Source: Belnapia rosea (GTDB taxonomy: Bacteria > Pseudomonadota > Alphaproteobacteria > Acetobacterales > Acetobacteraceae). Taken from it: a DNA stretch of 64,000 nucleotides. Below the pieces are notes generated by a model. The model searched no databases. It saw nothing but the letters and a program-made list of their open reading frames with translations, and was not told where the DNA came from. This document shows, piece by piece, positions 1 to 8,551 of this stretch. The stretch's first letter is position 1. Every line of letters begins with the position of its first letter. The translations under genes were made by a program, and so were the position numbers. The stretch lies in NCBI RefSeq assembly GCF_900101615.1, contig NZ_FMZX01000001.1, positions 1,178,001-1,242,000 on the forward strand. The letters run 5' to 3'.

Positions 1-167
1 CCGGCTCCGAGCTGCGGCAACCGCTCGGCGTCACCATCATCGGCGGGCTGCTGCTCTCCCAGCTCCTGACCCTCTACACCACACCCGTGGTTTATCTGGC
101 ACTCGACGGCGTCGGACGTCGCCGGACGGCTCACCAAGGCGTGACGGCACCGGCACCGGCGGAGTAG
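1..167 (+). CDS. RND efflux transporter permease, C-terminal end (partial)
   Basis: The reading frame enters the window at base 3 and runs 55 codons to TAG at 165-167; the 5' part lies outside. The visible residues include [19 protein letters not shown], which matches the end of the last transmembrane helix of AcrB/MdtB/MdtC-type inner-membrane RND pumps (typical motif: [15 protein letters not shown]). A short hydrophilic tail rich in Arg, Ala and Pro follows, as is usual at the cytoplasmic C-terminus. The MdtB/MdtC-like wording of the motif suggests a multidrug exporter, but the substrate cannot be read from this fragment. The next gene, folE, starts 53 bases downstream and is functionally unrelated. 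Confidence 0.8.
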   Translation, partial: GSELRQPLGVTIIGGLLLSQLLTLYTTPVVYLALDGVGRRRTAHQGVTAPAPAE

Positions 168-220
168 GTAGGGGGCTGAAGGCGCGGCACCCGACCGCGC
201 CGCAACGACCGGAGCCCGCC

Positions 221-817
221 ATGACCGCGCCTGCCGAGATGCCCTCCCGTCCCAGCCGATCCGAGGCCGAGGCCGCGGTGCGCACCCTCATCCGCTGGGC
301 CTGCGACGACCCGACCCGGGAGGGGCTGCTCGATACCCCCTCCCGCGTGGTGCGGGCCTATGAGGAGCTGTTCTCGGGCTACCAGGTCGATCCGGTGGCG
401 CTGCTGGAGCGCACCTTCGACGAGGTCGAGGGCTATGACGAGATCGTCCTGCTCAAGAACATCCGGCTTGAGAGCTATTGCGAGCACCACATGGTGCCGA
501 TCATCGGCCACTGCCACGTCGCCTATCTGCCGGACCGCCGCGTGGTCGGGATCAGCAAGCTGGCCCGGGTGGTCGAGGCCTATGGCAAGCGCCTGCAGAT
601 CCAGGAGAAGCTGACCGCCCAGATCGCCAACACCATCGATGCCGTGCTGCAGCCCCGCGGCGTCGCGGTGGTGATCGAGAGCGCGCATCAATGCATGACG
701 ACCCGCGGCGTGCACCAGACGGGCGTGACGATGGTCACGAGCCGCATGCTGGGCGCCTTCCGCGACAATTTCGATACCCGTCGCGAGTTGCTGTCCCTGA
801 TCCAGTCCTCCTCCTAG
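221..817 (+). CDS. folE: GTP cyclohydrolase I
   Basis: 198 aa, the normal length. This cytoplasmic enzyme converts GTP to 7,8-dihydroneopterin triphosphate, the first step of tetrahydrofolate synthesis. The zinc site is visible: Cys87 and His90 in [16 protein letters not shown], and Cys158 in [11 protein letters not shown]. The core motifs [20 protein letters not shown] and MTTRGVHQ are intact, so this is the classical type IA enzyme. The N-terminal 20 residues are variable and Pro/Ser-rich. The ATG at 221 is the only good start before the conserved region. The sensor kinase that follows begins 69 bases later on the same strand and has its own ribosome binding site. Confidence 0.96.
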   Translation: MTAPAEMPSRPSRSEAEAAVRTLIRWACDDPTREGLLDTPSRVVRAYEELFSGYQVDPVALLERTFDEVEGYDEIVLLKNIRLESYCEHHMVPIIGHCHVAYLPDRRVVGISKLARVVEAYGKRLQIQEKLTAQIANTIDAVLQPRGVAVVIESAHQCMTTRGVHQTGVTMVTSRMLGAFRDNFDTRRELLSLIQSSS

Positions 818-886
818 CGCATGCCCCTGGCGCTGGCGCAGCCCCGGCCCATGTTCGCCCGGACAGTTCTGGACAAGGAGCATCCC

Positions 887-1861
887 ATGCCGGACGGTGA
901 TGCCCGGTTCCGTGTCCTTGCGGACAATGCGCCGGTGATGGTCTGGCGGGCGGACCCCGGCAAGGCCTGTGACTTCTTCAACAAGCCCTGGCTGGACTTC
1001 ACCGGCCGGAGCCTGGAGGAGGAGATGGGTTTCGGCTGGGCCGAGGGCGTCCATCCGGAGGATCTCGACCGCTGCATCGCGATCTATACCGATGCCTTCG
1101 ATGCGCGCCGCGACTTCAGCATGCAGTACCGGCTGCGGCGGCATGACGGGGTCTATCGCTGGCTGCTCGACAATGGCCGGCCCTATCATGTCGATGGCCA
1201 CTTCGCCGGCTATTTCGGCTCCTGCATCGACGTCACCGAGATGAAGCAGGCGCTCGACCAGCAGGACGCGCTGGTGGCGGAGCTGACGCACCGCATCAAG
1301 AACACCCTTGCCGTCGTGGTCGCCATGGCCGACCAGACCCGGCGCCACAGCCCGGCGCTCGAGGAATTCCACCCGCGCTTCCTCGGCCGGCTGCACGCCC
1401 TGTCCCGTGCGCATGACGCGCTGTTCCGCCAGGGCTGGATCGGCACCTCGCTCGAGCTGGTGGTGCGGGAAGCGCTGGCGCCGCATATGGAGCCAGGCCA
1501 GATCGCCATCGCCGGCCCACCGGTACAGCTGCCCGCGGGCGGTGCCGTCGCCCTCGGCATCGCGCTGCATGAGCTGGCGACCAACGCGCTGAAGCATGGC
1601 GCGCTCTCCACCCCGGCGGGCCAGGTCCGTATCGCCTGGGGCGAGGCGGAAGCCGATGCGGCGGGACGGCGCTGGCACCTGCTCCGCTGGGAGGAGAGCG
1701 GCGGCCCGCCGGTGCCGGGCCGGCCAAGCCGCCGCGGCATGGGGACGCGGTTGCTGGAGGGCGGGCTCGGCGCGCAGATCGGCGGGACAGTGGACCTCGA
1801 CTTCGCCCCGGCAGGCCTGCGCTGCGCGATGAGGCTGCCCGCCCCTCAGGGCCTGGCGTAG
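887..1861 (+). CDS. PAS-domain HWE-family sensor histidine kinase
   Basis: 324 aa, soluble, with no membrane segment. A PAS sensor domain fills about residues 5-118 (DNAPVMVWRADP at the start, a GVYRWLLDNGRP stretch, and GYFGSCIDVTEMK at the end). Then comes a phospho-acceptor box with His135 in ELTHRIKNTLAVV and an ATPase N-box at 229-238 (ELATNALKHG). Trp268-Glu269 in LLRWEESGG is the WE signature that gives HWE kinases their name. These kinases are common in alphaproteobacteria and often sense light, redox state or general stress through PAS. I chose the ATG at 887 because AAGGAG lies 6 bases upstream; an upstream in-frame ATG at 821 lacks such a site. No response regulator is adjacent. 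The 3' end overlaps the convergent DUF169 gene by 16 bases. Confidence 0.88.
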   Translation: MPDGDARFRVLADNAPVMVWRADPGKACDFFNKPWLDFTGRSLEEEMGFGWAEGVHPEDLDRCIAIYTDAFDARRDFSMQYRLRRHDGVYRWLLDNGRPYHVDGHFAGYFGSCIDVTEMKQALDQQDALVAELTHRIKNTLAVVVAMADQTRRHSPALEEFHPRFLGRLHALSRAHDALFRQGWIGTSLELVVREALAPHMEPGQIAIAGPPVQLPAGGAVALGIALHELATNALKHGALSTPAGQVRIAWGEAEADAAGRRWHLLRWEESGGPPVPGRPSRRGMGTRLLEGGLGAQIGGTVDLDFAPAGLRCAMRLPAPQGLA

Positions 1862-2607
1862 CTGACGCCCATGCCGGCCGAAGGGTCGTTCTGGATGCCA
1901 TAGGCCGGGATGGGGTAGCGCAGGCCATTCTTCGCCAGCGCCTTCATGCCATCAACGGCAATGCGGAGATCGGCGGGCTTCAGCGCCATCAGCATCTCCT
2001 CATCCGGCACGCCGCCATAGCGCCGCTCGGCATAGCAGGGCAGCGACAGGCTCGGCTCCCCGGTCTTCAGGGCGCGGCCCCAGCTATCGGCGCAGGCGCT
2101 CTCGCCGGCGACGCTCCACTCGAATTTGCGGTAGTTGCGGTACTGCAACCCGTTGATGAGGATGATCATCTGCCCCGGCGTCGCATAGACGAGGGCGATG
2201 TCCGGGTCCGGGATGCGGCCTGAATCGAGCGGGCTCACCGCCATGGCCTGGTAGCGCCCATGGGGGACGACATCCAGCGCCTCCTGCCGCGCCTGGGCAT
2301 CGGGCTGGGTGCCGTGCCAGATGCCGACATATTTCTCGCCCCGCCGCCATTCCTCATCCTGCGGGCCAAGGCCGATGACGGCGCGGCATTGGGAGCCGAC
2401 CAGGTCGTCGCCGGTGATGCCGACCGTCCAGCCGAGGCGGGAGGCCATGCTGACGATCTGGTCCGTCGCATGCACCGTCTTCGGCCGGCGGATACGGGGG
2501 ATGGCTTCCATCTCGGCGACCGTCTCGTACATCTTCATGCCGATGGTGGTGGTCTTGAGGCGCAGCAGAGCATTCAGCTCGGCGACGAGGGCTGGCAGGT
2601 CCAGCAT
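1846..2607 (-). CDS. DUF169 domain protein
   Basis: 253 aa, soluble. The sequence has the hallmarks of the DUF169 family: an N-terminal helix with a small LKTTTIGMKM region, a conserved ATDQIVSMASRLGWTVGI block, and a C-terminal Cys-containing stretch (SLPCYAERRYGG). It lies divergent to a formamidase/acetamidase gene, with 108 bases between starts, and is convergent with the HWE kinase. The family's biochemical role is not established. Members are often described only as uncharacterised ArsR-associated or methanogenesis-linked proteins, so I do not assign a reaction. The start at 2607 is the first Met and precedes all recognisable similarity. Confidence 0.75.
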   Translation of the reverse strand: MLDLPALVAELNALLRLKTTTIGMKMYETVAEMEAIPRIRRPKTVHATDQIVSMASRLGWTVGITGDDLVGSQCRAVIGLGPQDEEWRRGEKYVGIWHGTQPDAQARQEALDVVPHGRYQAMAVSPLDSGRIPDPDIALVYATPGQMIILINGLQYRNYRKFEWSVAGESACADSWGRALKTGEPSLSLPCYAERRYGGVPDEEMLMALKPADLRIAVDGMKALAKNGLRYPIPAYGIQNDPSAGMGVSYARP

Positions 2608-2715
2608 TGGCGTTTCTCCCCTTATGGGATGATCCTAGCCCGAAGCCGGGGCCGGTTGACCATGGCCGTCGGGGTGCCGAGACTTGCCCCCCATTCCGCC
2701 CGAAGGAGCTTCCCC

Positions 2716-3669
2716 ATGGCCCTGCACCGCCTGCATGCCGCGCCCGATACCGTCCGCATCGGCACCTTCGACGCACGGATCCCGCCGGTGCTGACCATCC
2801 AGCCGGGCGATACGGTCGAGGTGCAATGCGTCTCGGGGCGGGAGGAGGTGCTGCCGCCGCCGGGCAGCGGGCTCACCGTGCCGGAGGCGCTCTCGGCCAT
2901 CATCGCCGCCAATCCCGGCATGGCGCCGGGGCATATCTGCACCGGGCCGATCGCCATCGCCGGCGCCGAGCCGGGCGACATGCTGGAGGTGCGGATCGAG
3001 CGGATCGAGCCGGGCGCGGACTGGGGCTACAACACGATCCGCCCGCTGGTCGGGACGCTGCCGGAGGATTTCCACGAAACCTCCCTGATGATCATCCCGG
3101 TCGACCGTGCGGCCGGGGCCTGCCGGCTGCCCTGGGGGACGGAGCTGCCGCTCGCGCCCTTCTTCGGCGTGATGGGCGTGGCCCCTCCCCCGGCCTTCGG
3201 GCGGATCGGCAGCAAGGAGCCGCGGATCCATGGCGGCAATCTCGACAACAAGGAGCTGATGGCAGGCAGCACGCTGTACCTGCCCGTCTTCGTGCCGGGG
3301 GCGAATTTCTCGGTGGGTGACGGGCACGGGGTCCAGGGCGATGGCGAGGTCTGCGTCACCGCGCTCGAGATGTGCCTGAACGGCACCTTCACCTTCCAGC
3401 TGCACAAGGCCCAGGGCGGAGCGCCGCTGCTTGAGCGGCCGCGGGCGGAGACGTCGACGCATTACATCAGCATGGGTCTCAACGAGGATCTCGACCAGGC
3501 CATGAAGCAGGCGCTGCGCGAGATGATCGGCTTCATCACCAGCCGCACCAACCTCTCCCGCGAGCAGGCCTATGCCTTCTGCTCGCTCGCCGTCGACTTC
3601 CGCGTGACGCAGACGGTCAACGGCGAGAAGGGCATCCACGGCATGCTGAAGAAGGGCCTGCTGTTCTGA
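2716..3669 (+). CDS. acetamidase/formamidase family amidohydrolase
   Basis: 317 aa. Family enzymes hydrolyse short amides (formamide, acetamide) to ammonia and the acid in the cytoplasm. Seen directly: GPIAIAGAEPGDMLEV near residue 80, APFFGVMGVAP near 150, HGGNLDNKEL near 175 and SVGDGHGVQGDGE near 205. The last is the conserved FmdA/AmdA metal-site block, with Asp and His in GDGHGVQGDGE. I chose the ATG at 2716 because AAGGAG sits 7 bases upstream; the open frame extends further 5' but that part is antisense to the DUF169 gene. The 3' end runs into a palindrome (3679-3786) that probably acts as a terminator. The exact amide substrate is unknown. Confidence 0.88.
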   Translation: MALHRLHAAPDTVRIGTFDARIPPVLTIQPGDTVEVQCVSGREEVLPPPGSGLTVPEALSAIIAANPGMAPGHICTGPIAIAGAEPGDMLEVRIERIEPGADWGYNTIRPLVGTLPEDFHETSLMIIPVDRAAGACRLPWGTELPLAPFFGVMGVAPPPAFGRIGSKEPRIHGGNLDNKELMAGSTLYLPVFVPGANFSVGDGHGVQGDGEVCVTALEMCLNGTFTFQLHKAQGGAPLLERPRAETSTHYISMGLNEDLDQAMKQALREMIGFITSRTNLSREQAYAFCSLAVDFRVTQTVNGEKGIHGMLKKGLLF

Positions 3670-3678
3670 GCAGTCCCG

Positions 3679-3786
3679 CTAGAGCGTGCTCCGTTCGCAT
3701 CGGCTCACGGAAGCCGCTCTGGCTTGTTGTTTGATCGAGCAAATGCCTCCGATCAGGTGCTCCCGCCTGATCGGAGTTTGCTCTAG
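3679..3786. repeat. nested inverted repeat between convergent genes, REP-like / bidirectional terminator
   Basis: Two levels of symmetry are visible. The inner hairpin has perfect 11-base arms CTCCGATCAGG (3747-3757) and CCTGATCGGAG (3766-3776) around an 8-base loop. The stem continues as GAGCAAA (3737-3743) with TTTGCTC (3777-3783), broken by a 3-base bulge. The outer pair CTAGAGCGTGCTCCG (3679-3693) and CGGAGTTTGCTCTAG (3772-3786) matches at 12 of 15 positions. The region is clearly less GC-rich than the genes around it. It lies just 3' of two convergent genes and even supplies the TAG stop of the minus-strand receptor. The style resembles dispersed extragenic palindromes of alphaproteobacteria, but I see no second copy in this window. 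Confidence 0.7.
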
Positions 3787-5867
3787 ATCGCCCGCGACAG
3801 CCCGGCGAAGAATCCGCGCCGCATCCCGTATTGCGGCGCGCCCACGCCGATCCCCGTGCCGTCCCGCAGCTGATAGGCGCGGTCGAACAGGTTGAGCACG
3901 TCGAAGCGCAGCGTCCAGTCGCCGCCATCCGGCAGGGTCAGGCGCTGCGAGAGGCCGAGATTGACGGTGACATAGGGCGTCATCACCTCGCTATTGGCGA
4001 AGCCCTTCCGCATGCCGCTGCCATAGACCATGGAGGCGGAGACGGTGCCGCCCTGCCAGGCCTCATAGGCGCCGCCGGCGGAGCCGGTGAGCAGCTGGTC
4101 ATGGTCGGTGCGGACCCATTTGCGGCCGATCTGCGCCAGCTCCGCCGGCGACCAGAAATACTGGTTGGAGACGAGGCCCCGGCCCTCGGAGCGTGAGATG
4201 GAGAGGTTGCCGTAGAGCCGCCACGGCCCCTGGCGCCAATCCGCCGTCAGCTCCGTCCCAAAGACCCGGCCGCGGCGGTAGTTGTAGGGCGAGAAGACAT
4301 AGGCCCGGCCGAATTGCCCGAGATCCTGCATGTCCTCGACCGTGCGCCCATAGGCCTCGATGCCGAGGGTCAGGCTCTCGGTGACGCGGCGGCGGATGCC
4401 GAGGTTGAGGTAATGCGCCCGCTCCGCCTGCACCGGGTCTGCCTGCCGGGTCGCGGGCTGCAGGGTCGTGCCGCGATAGCGGGCGATGTCGATGGTGCCG
4501 ACCAGCTCGGCCGGCGGCGGGGTGAAGTAGCGGGCATAGCCGAGGGCGATGGTCGTCACCTCGTCCGGCGTCCAGACCAGATTGGCGCGCGGGCTGAATT
4601 GCGAGGCCTCGACGATGCCGGAGACGGTATCGAAGCGGCCGCCGGCATTCAGCGTCAGCCGCTCGGCGATGCGCCACTCGTCCTGGAGATAGACGCCGAA
4701 CAGCGTCTGCCGCACGCGCCCCGACTCGCGCAGGTTGAAGGGCGCGTCGAAGGCATTGCCGAAGGGATCGAGCGGCAGGACGGTGCTGTCCGTCACGCTC
4801 CGCGTCGTGTCCTGCGAGAGGAAGAAGCCGCCGCGCAGCGTGTGATCGGGATGCAGGCGCCAGGCGGCGTCGCCCTGGGTGCCGTAGGAAAGGCTCTCCC
4901 GCCCCACCGCGCTCGCCGCGCCGTCGAAGAGCAGGTCGCCGAGGCCATCAGGCCGGTAGCGGATGGAGGAGCGGCGGATGAAGGCGGAGAGCTGCAGGTC
5001 GGCATCGCCCAGGCTGTGCTGGCCGGCGAGGATGGCGAAGCTGTTGCGCTGCACCTGCCGCGCCCGCAAACCGGCGCTGTCGAAGCCGGACTGTCCATAG
5101 GCGGTGAAGCCCGGCCGGAGGCCCGGCGTGTTCGGCACCTGATAGGTCGAGAGCATGCTGCCGGCGATGAGGGAGATGCGGCTGCGGTCGCCGACCGGCA
5201 TGGCGGTATGGACCAGGCCGCGGATCTGGTTCGTGCGGTTGTGGATGCCGTCGGGGCCCGGCGTCGGGTTCTCGAAGCCGCGGTCGCTGCGCAGGCCGGA
5301 GAGGGAGCCGAAATACTCGACCGGCCCGGCGCTGCCGCCATAGCTGGCGCCCGGCTGGATGGTGCCGAAGCTGCCGCCATAGACCCCGAGGCTGCCGCCC
5401 GGCTCCTCGCGGCCGGAGCGGAGCTGCATGTCGACGACGCCCGCGGTGCGGTAGCCGAATTGCGCCGGCAGCGCGCCGGTGATGAGCGAGACGCTGCGCA
5501 GCGCCCGCGCGTCGAACAGCTGGTTGAAGCCGCTGATCGCCTCCGGCAGCAGAACGCCGTTCACCCGGTATTGCAGGTTGCGGTGGTCGCCGCGGACATG
5601 CAGGTCGCCGAAGGCCTCCTGCACCACGCCTGGCGCCTGCAGCAGCACGTCGGTGAGGCGGGCGCTCTCGCCCTGCGGCAGCTTCTGGATGGTCTCGCGG
5701 TCGATCTCGTAGCGGCTGGCGCCGAGGCTCGGGGCGATGGCGTTGCGCGCCGCGTCCAGCCCGCGCGACTGCACGACGAGGTCCGGCAGCTCGAAGACCG
5801 GTTCCTCCGCCCCGGCCCTGGCCGCCGCGAGGAGCGATGCGACGACGACAATTCGACAGATATTCAT
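3783..5867 (-). CDS. TonB-dependent outer-membrane receptor
   Basis: 694 aa from the ATG at 5867, chosen because it begins a clean signal peptide (MNICRIVVVASLLAAARAGA, cleavage near residue 20); an upstream in-frame Met would add 24 polar residues. A TonB-box-like DLVVQSR segment follows, then a plug domain (about residues 50-160, with VRGDHRNLQYRVNGV) and a 22-strand-type beta barrel rich in aromatic/Gly alternation. Such proteins import scarce ligands (iron chelates, cobalamin, other metals or sugars) using TonB energy. The ligand is not evident. It is divergent from an amidohydrolase gene, and no ABC importer is adjacent. The final residue is Ile rather than the usual Phe, a small oddity for outer-membrane assembly. 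Confidence 0.88.
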   Translation of the reverse strand: MNICRIVVVASLLAAARAGAEEPVFELPDLVVQSRGLDAARNAIAPSLGASRYEIDRETIQKLPQGESARLTDVLLQAPGVVQEAFGDLHVRGDHRNLQYRVNGVLLPEAISGFNQLFDARALRSVSLITGALPAQFGYRTAGVVDMQLRSGREEPGGSLGVYGGSFGTIQPGASYGGSAGPVEYFGSLSGLRSDRGFENPTPGPDGIHNRTNQIRGLVHTAMPVGDRSRISLIAGSMLSTYQVPNTPGLRPGFTAYGQSGFDSAGLRARQVQRNSFAILAGQHSLGDADLQLSAFIRRSSIRYRPDGLGDLLFDGAASAVGRESLSYGTQGDAAWRLHPDHTLRGGFFLSQDTTRSVTDSTVLPLDPFGNAFDAPFNLRESGRVRQTLFGVYLQDEWRIAERLTLNAGGRFDTVSGIVEASQFSPRANLVWTPDEVTTIALGYARYFTPPPAELVGTIDIARYRGTTLQPATRQADPVQAERAHYLNLGIRRRVTESLTLGIEAYGRTVEDMQDLGQFGRAYVFSPYNYRRGRVFGTELTADWRQGPWRLYGNLSISRSEGRGLVSNQYFWSPAELAQIGRKWVRTDHDQLLTGSAGGAYEAWQGGTVSASMVYGSGMRKGFANSEVMTPYVTVNLGLSQRLTLPDGGDWTLRFDVLNLFDRAYQLRDGTGIGVGAPQYGMRRGFFAGLSRAI

Positions 5868-5904
5868 CTCTGCATCATCCACGGCTGTTGATGTATTCAG
5901 GTAT

Positions 5905-5932
5905 TTGTTCTTTGTTTTCAGTGGGTTATACT
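5905..5932 (+). promoter_or_regulatory. candidate sigma70-type promoter for the amidohydrolase gene
   Basis: TTGTTC (5905-5910) and TATACT (5927-5932) are separated by 16 bases. They lie in the most AT-rich stretch of this neighbourhood, between the divergent receptor (start 5867) and amidohydrolase (start 6002). The predicted transcript would start near 5939, leaving a leader of about 60 bases that contains a strong AGGAGGAGGGA ribosome binding site at 5988-5998. Confidence 0.5.
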
Positions 5933-6001
5933 CATCCATGCCGCTGGATGGCGCAAGGCGGCGTCTTGCGCGATGCTCGTGCCGCGCAGGAGGAGGGACC
6001 C

Positions 6002-7240
6002 ATGGACGCCACGCTGTTCCGCAATGTCCGGCTCTTCGACGGCCTCGCCGACACGCTCGCCGAGGGGGTCGAACTGCTGGTCGAGGGCGACCGGATCAAG
6101 GAGGTGGCGGACCGGCCCATCACCAGCGCCACCGCGCGCGTCATCGATGCCGGCGGGCGCACGCTGATGCCCGGGCTCATCGACGCGCATGTGCATGCCT
6201 ATGGCAGCGAGGCCGATCTCGGCCGGCTGGAGCGGCTGCCGCGCAGCCTGCAGGCCTTGCAGGCGGCGGAGCGGTTGCGGCAATCCCTGCAGCGCGGCTT
6301 CACCACCATCCGCGATGCGGGTGGCGCCGACTGGGGCCTCGCCATCGCCTGCGAGACGGGGCTCATCGCCGGGCCGCGGCTGTTCTATCCCGGCCGCGCG
6401 CTGTCACCCACCGGCGGCCATGGCGACATGCGGCCGAACACCATGCTCGACCAGTTCTGCGGCTGCTGCGCGCCGGCCATGGCGCTCGGCGTCATCGCCG
6501 ATGGCGTCGACGAGGTGCGGAAGGCGGTGCGCGGCGAGCTGAAGCGCGGGGCGCACGCCATCAAGATCATGGCGAGCGGCGGCGTCGCCTCACCCTCCGA
6601 CCCGATCTACGCCCTGCAATACAGCGACGAGGAGATCGCCTGCGCGGTCTGGGAGGCGAAGGCCTGGCGGAGCTACGTGCTCGCCCATGCCTATACGCCA
6701 GAGAGCATCCATCGCGCGGTGCGGCTCGGCGTGCGCTCGATCGAACATGCCAACCTGATCGACGCGCCGACCGCCGCGTTCATGGCGGAGCGCGAGGCCT
6801 TCGCCGTGCCCACCCTCGTCACCTATGACGCGCTGGAGGAGGAGGGCCCGGCGCTCGGCCTGCCGGCGGCGAGCATGGCGAAGCTCGCCAGCGTGAAGGA
6901 GGCCGGGCTCGGCAGCCTCGAGATCCTGGCCCGCGCCGGCGTGCGGATGGCCTTCGGCTCCGACCTGCTCGGCACCATGCATCGCCGCCAGTCGGACGAG
7001 TTCGTCATCCGCCGCCAGGTGCTGCCGGCCGCCGAGGTGCTGCGCAGCGCGACCAGCACGGCGGCCGCGCTGCTGAAACAGGAAGGCGCGCTCGGCGTGG
7101 TGGCACCCGGCGCGCTGGCCGATCTCATCCTGGTCGATGGCGACCCGCTGGCCGATATCGGCGTGCTCACCGGCCAGGGCGAGCGCATCCCCTTCGTCAT
7201 GAAGGGCGGCGTGGCGATGATCGACCGGCTGGCGGCCTGA
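6002..7240 (+). CDS. metal-dependent amidohydrolase (imidazolonepropionase/prolidase-like)
   Basis: 412 aa, cytoplasmic, a TIM-barrel amidohydrolase with a flanking beta sandwich. Metal ligands are visible: His63 and His65 (IDAHVHAYG), Lys188 in GAHAIKIMASGG (the likely carboxylated bridging lysine), His229 (LAHAYTPE), His249 (SIEHANLID) and Asp321 (AFGSDLLG). The set matches the COG1228 subgroup that contains Xaa-Pro dipeptidases and related enzymes. The substrate could be a dipeptide, an N-acyl amino acid or another cyclic or linear amide. The ATG at 6002 follows the ribosome site AGGAGGAGGGA (5988-5998). It is expressed away from a TonB-dependent receptor, so a shared role is possible but unproven. 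Confidence 0.88.
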   Translation: MDATLFRNVRLFDGLADTLAEGVELLVEGDRIKEVADRPITSATARVIDAGGRTLMPGLIDAHVHAYGSEADLGRLERLPRSLQALQAAERLRQSLQRGFTTIRDAGGADWGLAIACETGLIAGPRLFYPGRALSPTGGHGDMRPNTMLDQFCGCCAPAMALGVIADGVDEVRKAVRGELKRGAHAIKIMASGGVASPSDPIYALQYSDEEIACAVWEAKAWRSYVLAHAYTPESIHRAVRLGVRSIEHANLIDAPTAAFMAEREAFAVPTLVTYDALEEEGPALGLPAASMAKLASVKEAGLGSLEILARAGVRMAFGSDLLGTMHRRQSDEFVIRRQVLPAAEVLRSATSTAAALLKQEGALGVVAPGALADLILVDGDPLADIGVLTGQGERIPFVMKGGVAMIDRLAA

Positions 7241-7324
7241 CGCACCAGCCGCAGCGTGCCGGAGAGGGGGATCTCCCCGGCCGATTTCTGCCGAGACCCT
7301 TGCCACGCGGACAGCCTGCCCGGA

Positions 7325-7954
7325 TCAGCCGAGATGGACCTCGAAGCCCCGCGCCGTCGCCGGGCGCGCCATCATCCGCTCATACCAGGCGCCGACATTC
7401 GGCAGGCTGTCGAAGGGCACCTGATGGCGCTCATGCCGCCAGGCCCAGCCCAGGATGGCGAAATCGGCCACGCTCGGCTCGCCCTCGGTCGCCACAAATT
7501 CCCGGCCCGCGAGCCGCCGGTCGAGCACGCCGTAGAGGCGCCGGGTCTCGTCCCCATAGCGCTTCAGCCCATACTCCTTCGCCGGCCCGTCCGGCTGCAT
7601 CAGGAAGTGGTGGACCTGGCCCGGCATCGGGCCGAAGCCGCCCATCTGCCACATCAGCCATTCCAGCACCGGCACCCGGGCGCGCAGGTCGCGCGGCAGG
7701 AACCGCCCGGTCTTCTCGCCGAGATAGAGGAGGATGGCCCCGCTCTCGAAGACGGTGATGGGCTGCCCGCCCGGCCCCTCCGAATCGATGATGGCGGGGA
7801 TGCGATTGTTGGGGCTGAAGGCGAGGAAGGCCGGGTCGAACTGCTCCCCCTTGCTGATATTCACAGTCTTCACCGTATAGGGCAGGCCCATCTCCTCCAG
7901 CGCGACGCTGATCTTGCGGCCGTTCGGGGTGTTCCAGGTATGCAGCTCGATCAT
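7325..7954 (-). CDS. glutathione S-transferase family protein (Ure2p/YghU-like)
   Basis: 209 aa, normal for a soluble GST. An N-terminal thioredoxin-like domain starts at MIELHTWNTPNGRKISVALE and contains the cis-Pro turn (NNRIPAIID) and the glutathione-binding FESGAILLYL. The all-helical C-terminal domain holds the conserved ADFAILGWAW N-capping region. The NTPNG motif with Asn instead of Tyr/Ser/Cys is typical of the Ure2p-like/Nu class, which often acts as disulfide-bond reductase. I set the start at the Met immediately before IELHTWN. The frame is open upstream to a TTG near 8131, but that part has no similarity to the family. It stands alone, with an amidohydrolase upstream on the other strand. 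Confidence 0.88.
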   Translation of the reverse strand: MIELHTWNTPNGRKISVALEEMGLPYTVKTVNISKGEQFDPAFLAFSPNNRIPAIIDSEGPGGQPITVFESGAILLYLGEKTGRFLPRDLRARVPVLEWLMWQMGGFGPMPGQVHHFLMQPDGPAKEYGLKRYGDETRRLYGVLDRRLAGREFVATEGEPSVADFAILGWAWRHERHQVPFDSLPNVGAWYERMMARPATARGFEVHLG

Positions 7955-8187
7955 TGCGCCCTCCGCTGTGCTCCCGCGAAGCCTAGGGCAAAGCCGGGCC
8001 GCATAGCAGCACCTGCCGGCTGGTTTTCCCGCCTCCGCAACGACCAGAAGCGTGGCAGTTAGGCCACGTGCGCTCACGAAGCCGCGTGCGGAACATTGTA
8101 GCCGCTTCCCAAAGGCTTGGCGCTGACGCAACCTATGCGTGCTGCCGCCGGGATGGGGAAAACGGTTCCGGGGCAGCTCTTTGGGGG

Positions 8188-8475
8188 ATGATCTTCATGC
8201 TGGCAATGACGCTTCCGGCCGCGCGCCGTAAGTCGGTGGGGCTTGCCTATGTGCTTTGGGCCCTGTTCGGCCTGTTCGGGTTGCACCGCCTCTATCTGGG
8301 CCGCAACCTCTCCGCGGCCGGCATGGCCGCCATCACGGTCCTGTCCGTGCCGCTGATCTGGAGCGGCCTCGGCCTGCTCGGCTTCGTCACCACCGGCACC
8401 TGGGCGCTGGCCGACGCGATCCTGATCCCCGGCATGGCGAAGGCGCTCAACACGCCGGTCGCCGCAGCACCCTGA
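8188..8475 (+). CDS. TM2 domain membrane protein
   Basis: 95 aa. The core is a TM2 domain: KSVGLAYVLWALFGLFGLHR, LYLGR, then a second hydrophobic stretch with WSGLGLLGFVTTGTWALADA. The FGLHRLYLGR loop between the helices and a polar residue near the second helix are the TM2 signature. The family's function is not settled in bacteria. The likely start is ATG 8188, with ATG 8197 also possible; GGGGG lies just upstream. The frame remains open further 5', but those residues look non-coding. The gene sits alone between the GST gene and the gatB terminus, with 233 bases upstream in which I see nothing else. Confidence 0.8.
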   Translation: MIFMLAMTLPAARRKSVGLAYVLWALFGLFGLHRLYLGRNLSAAGMAAITVLSVPLIWSGLGLLGFVTTGTWALADAILIPGMAKALNTPVAAAP

Positions 8476-8551
8476 GCGATGGGGCGGCCCCACCCCCCGG
8501 GGGGCCGCGCCTCGTATCCAGCCTGTGCCGTGAGCTGAGGCGCCCGCCGCC

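Noticed and set aside
131-1678. Long minus-strand open frame antisense to folE and the HWE kinase
   Set aside because: The translation is compositionally odd and matches no family; it mirrors the codon bias of the real plus-strand genes.
2260-2715. 5' extension of the formamidase/acetamidase gene
   Set aside because: It is antisense to the DUF169 gene, and the ribosome binding site at 2703-2708 fits the start at 2716.
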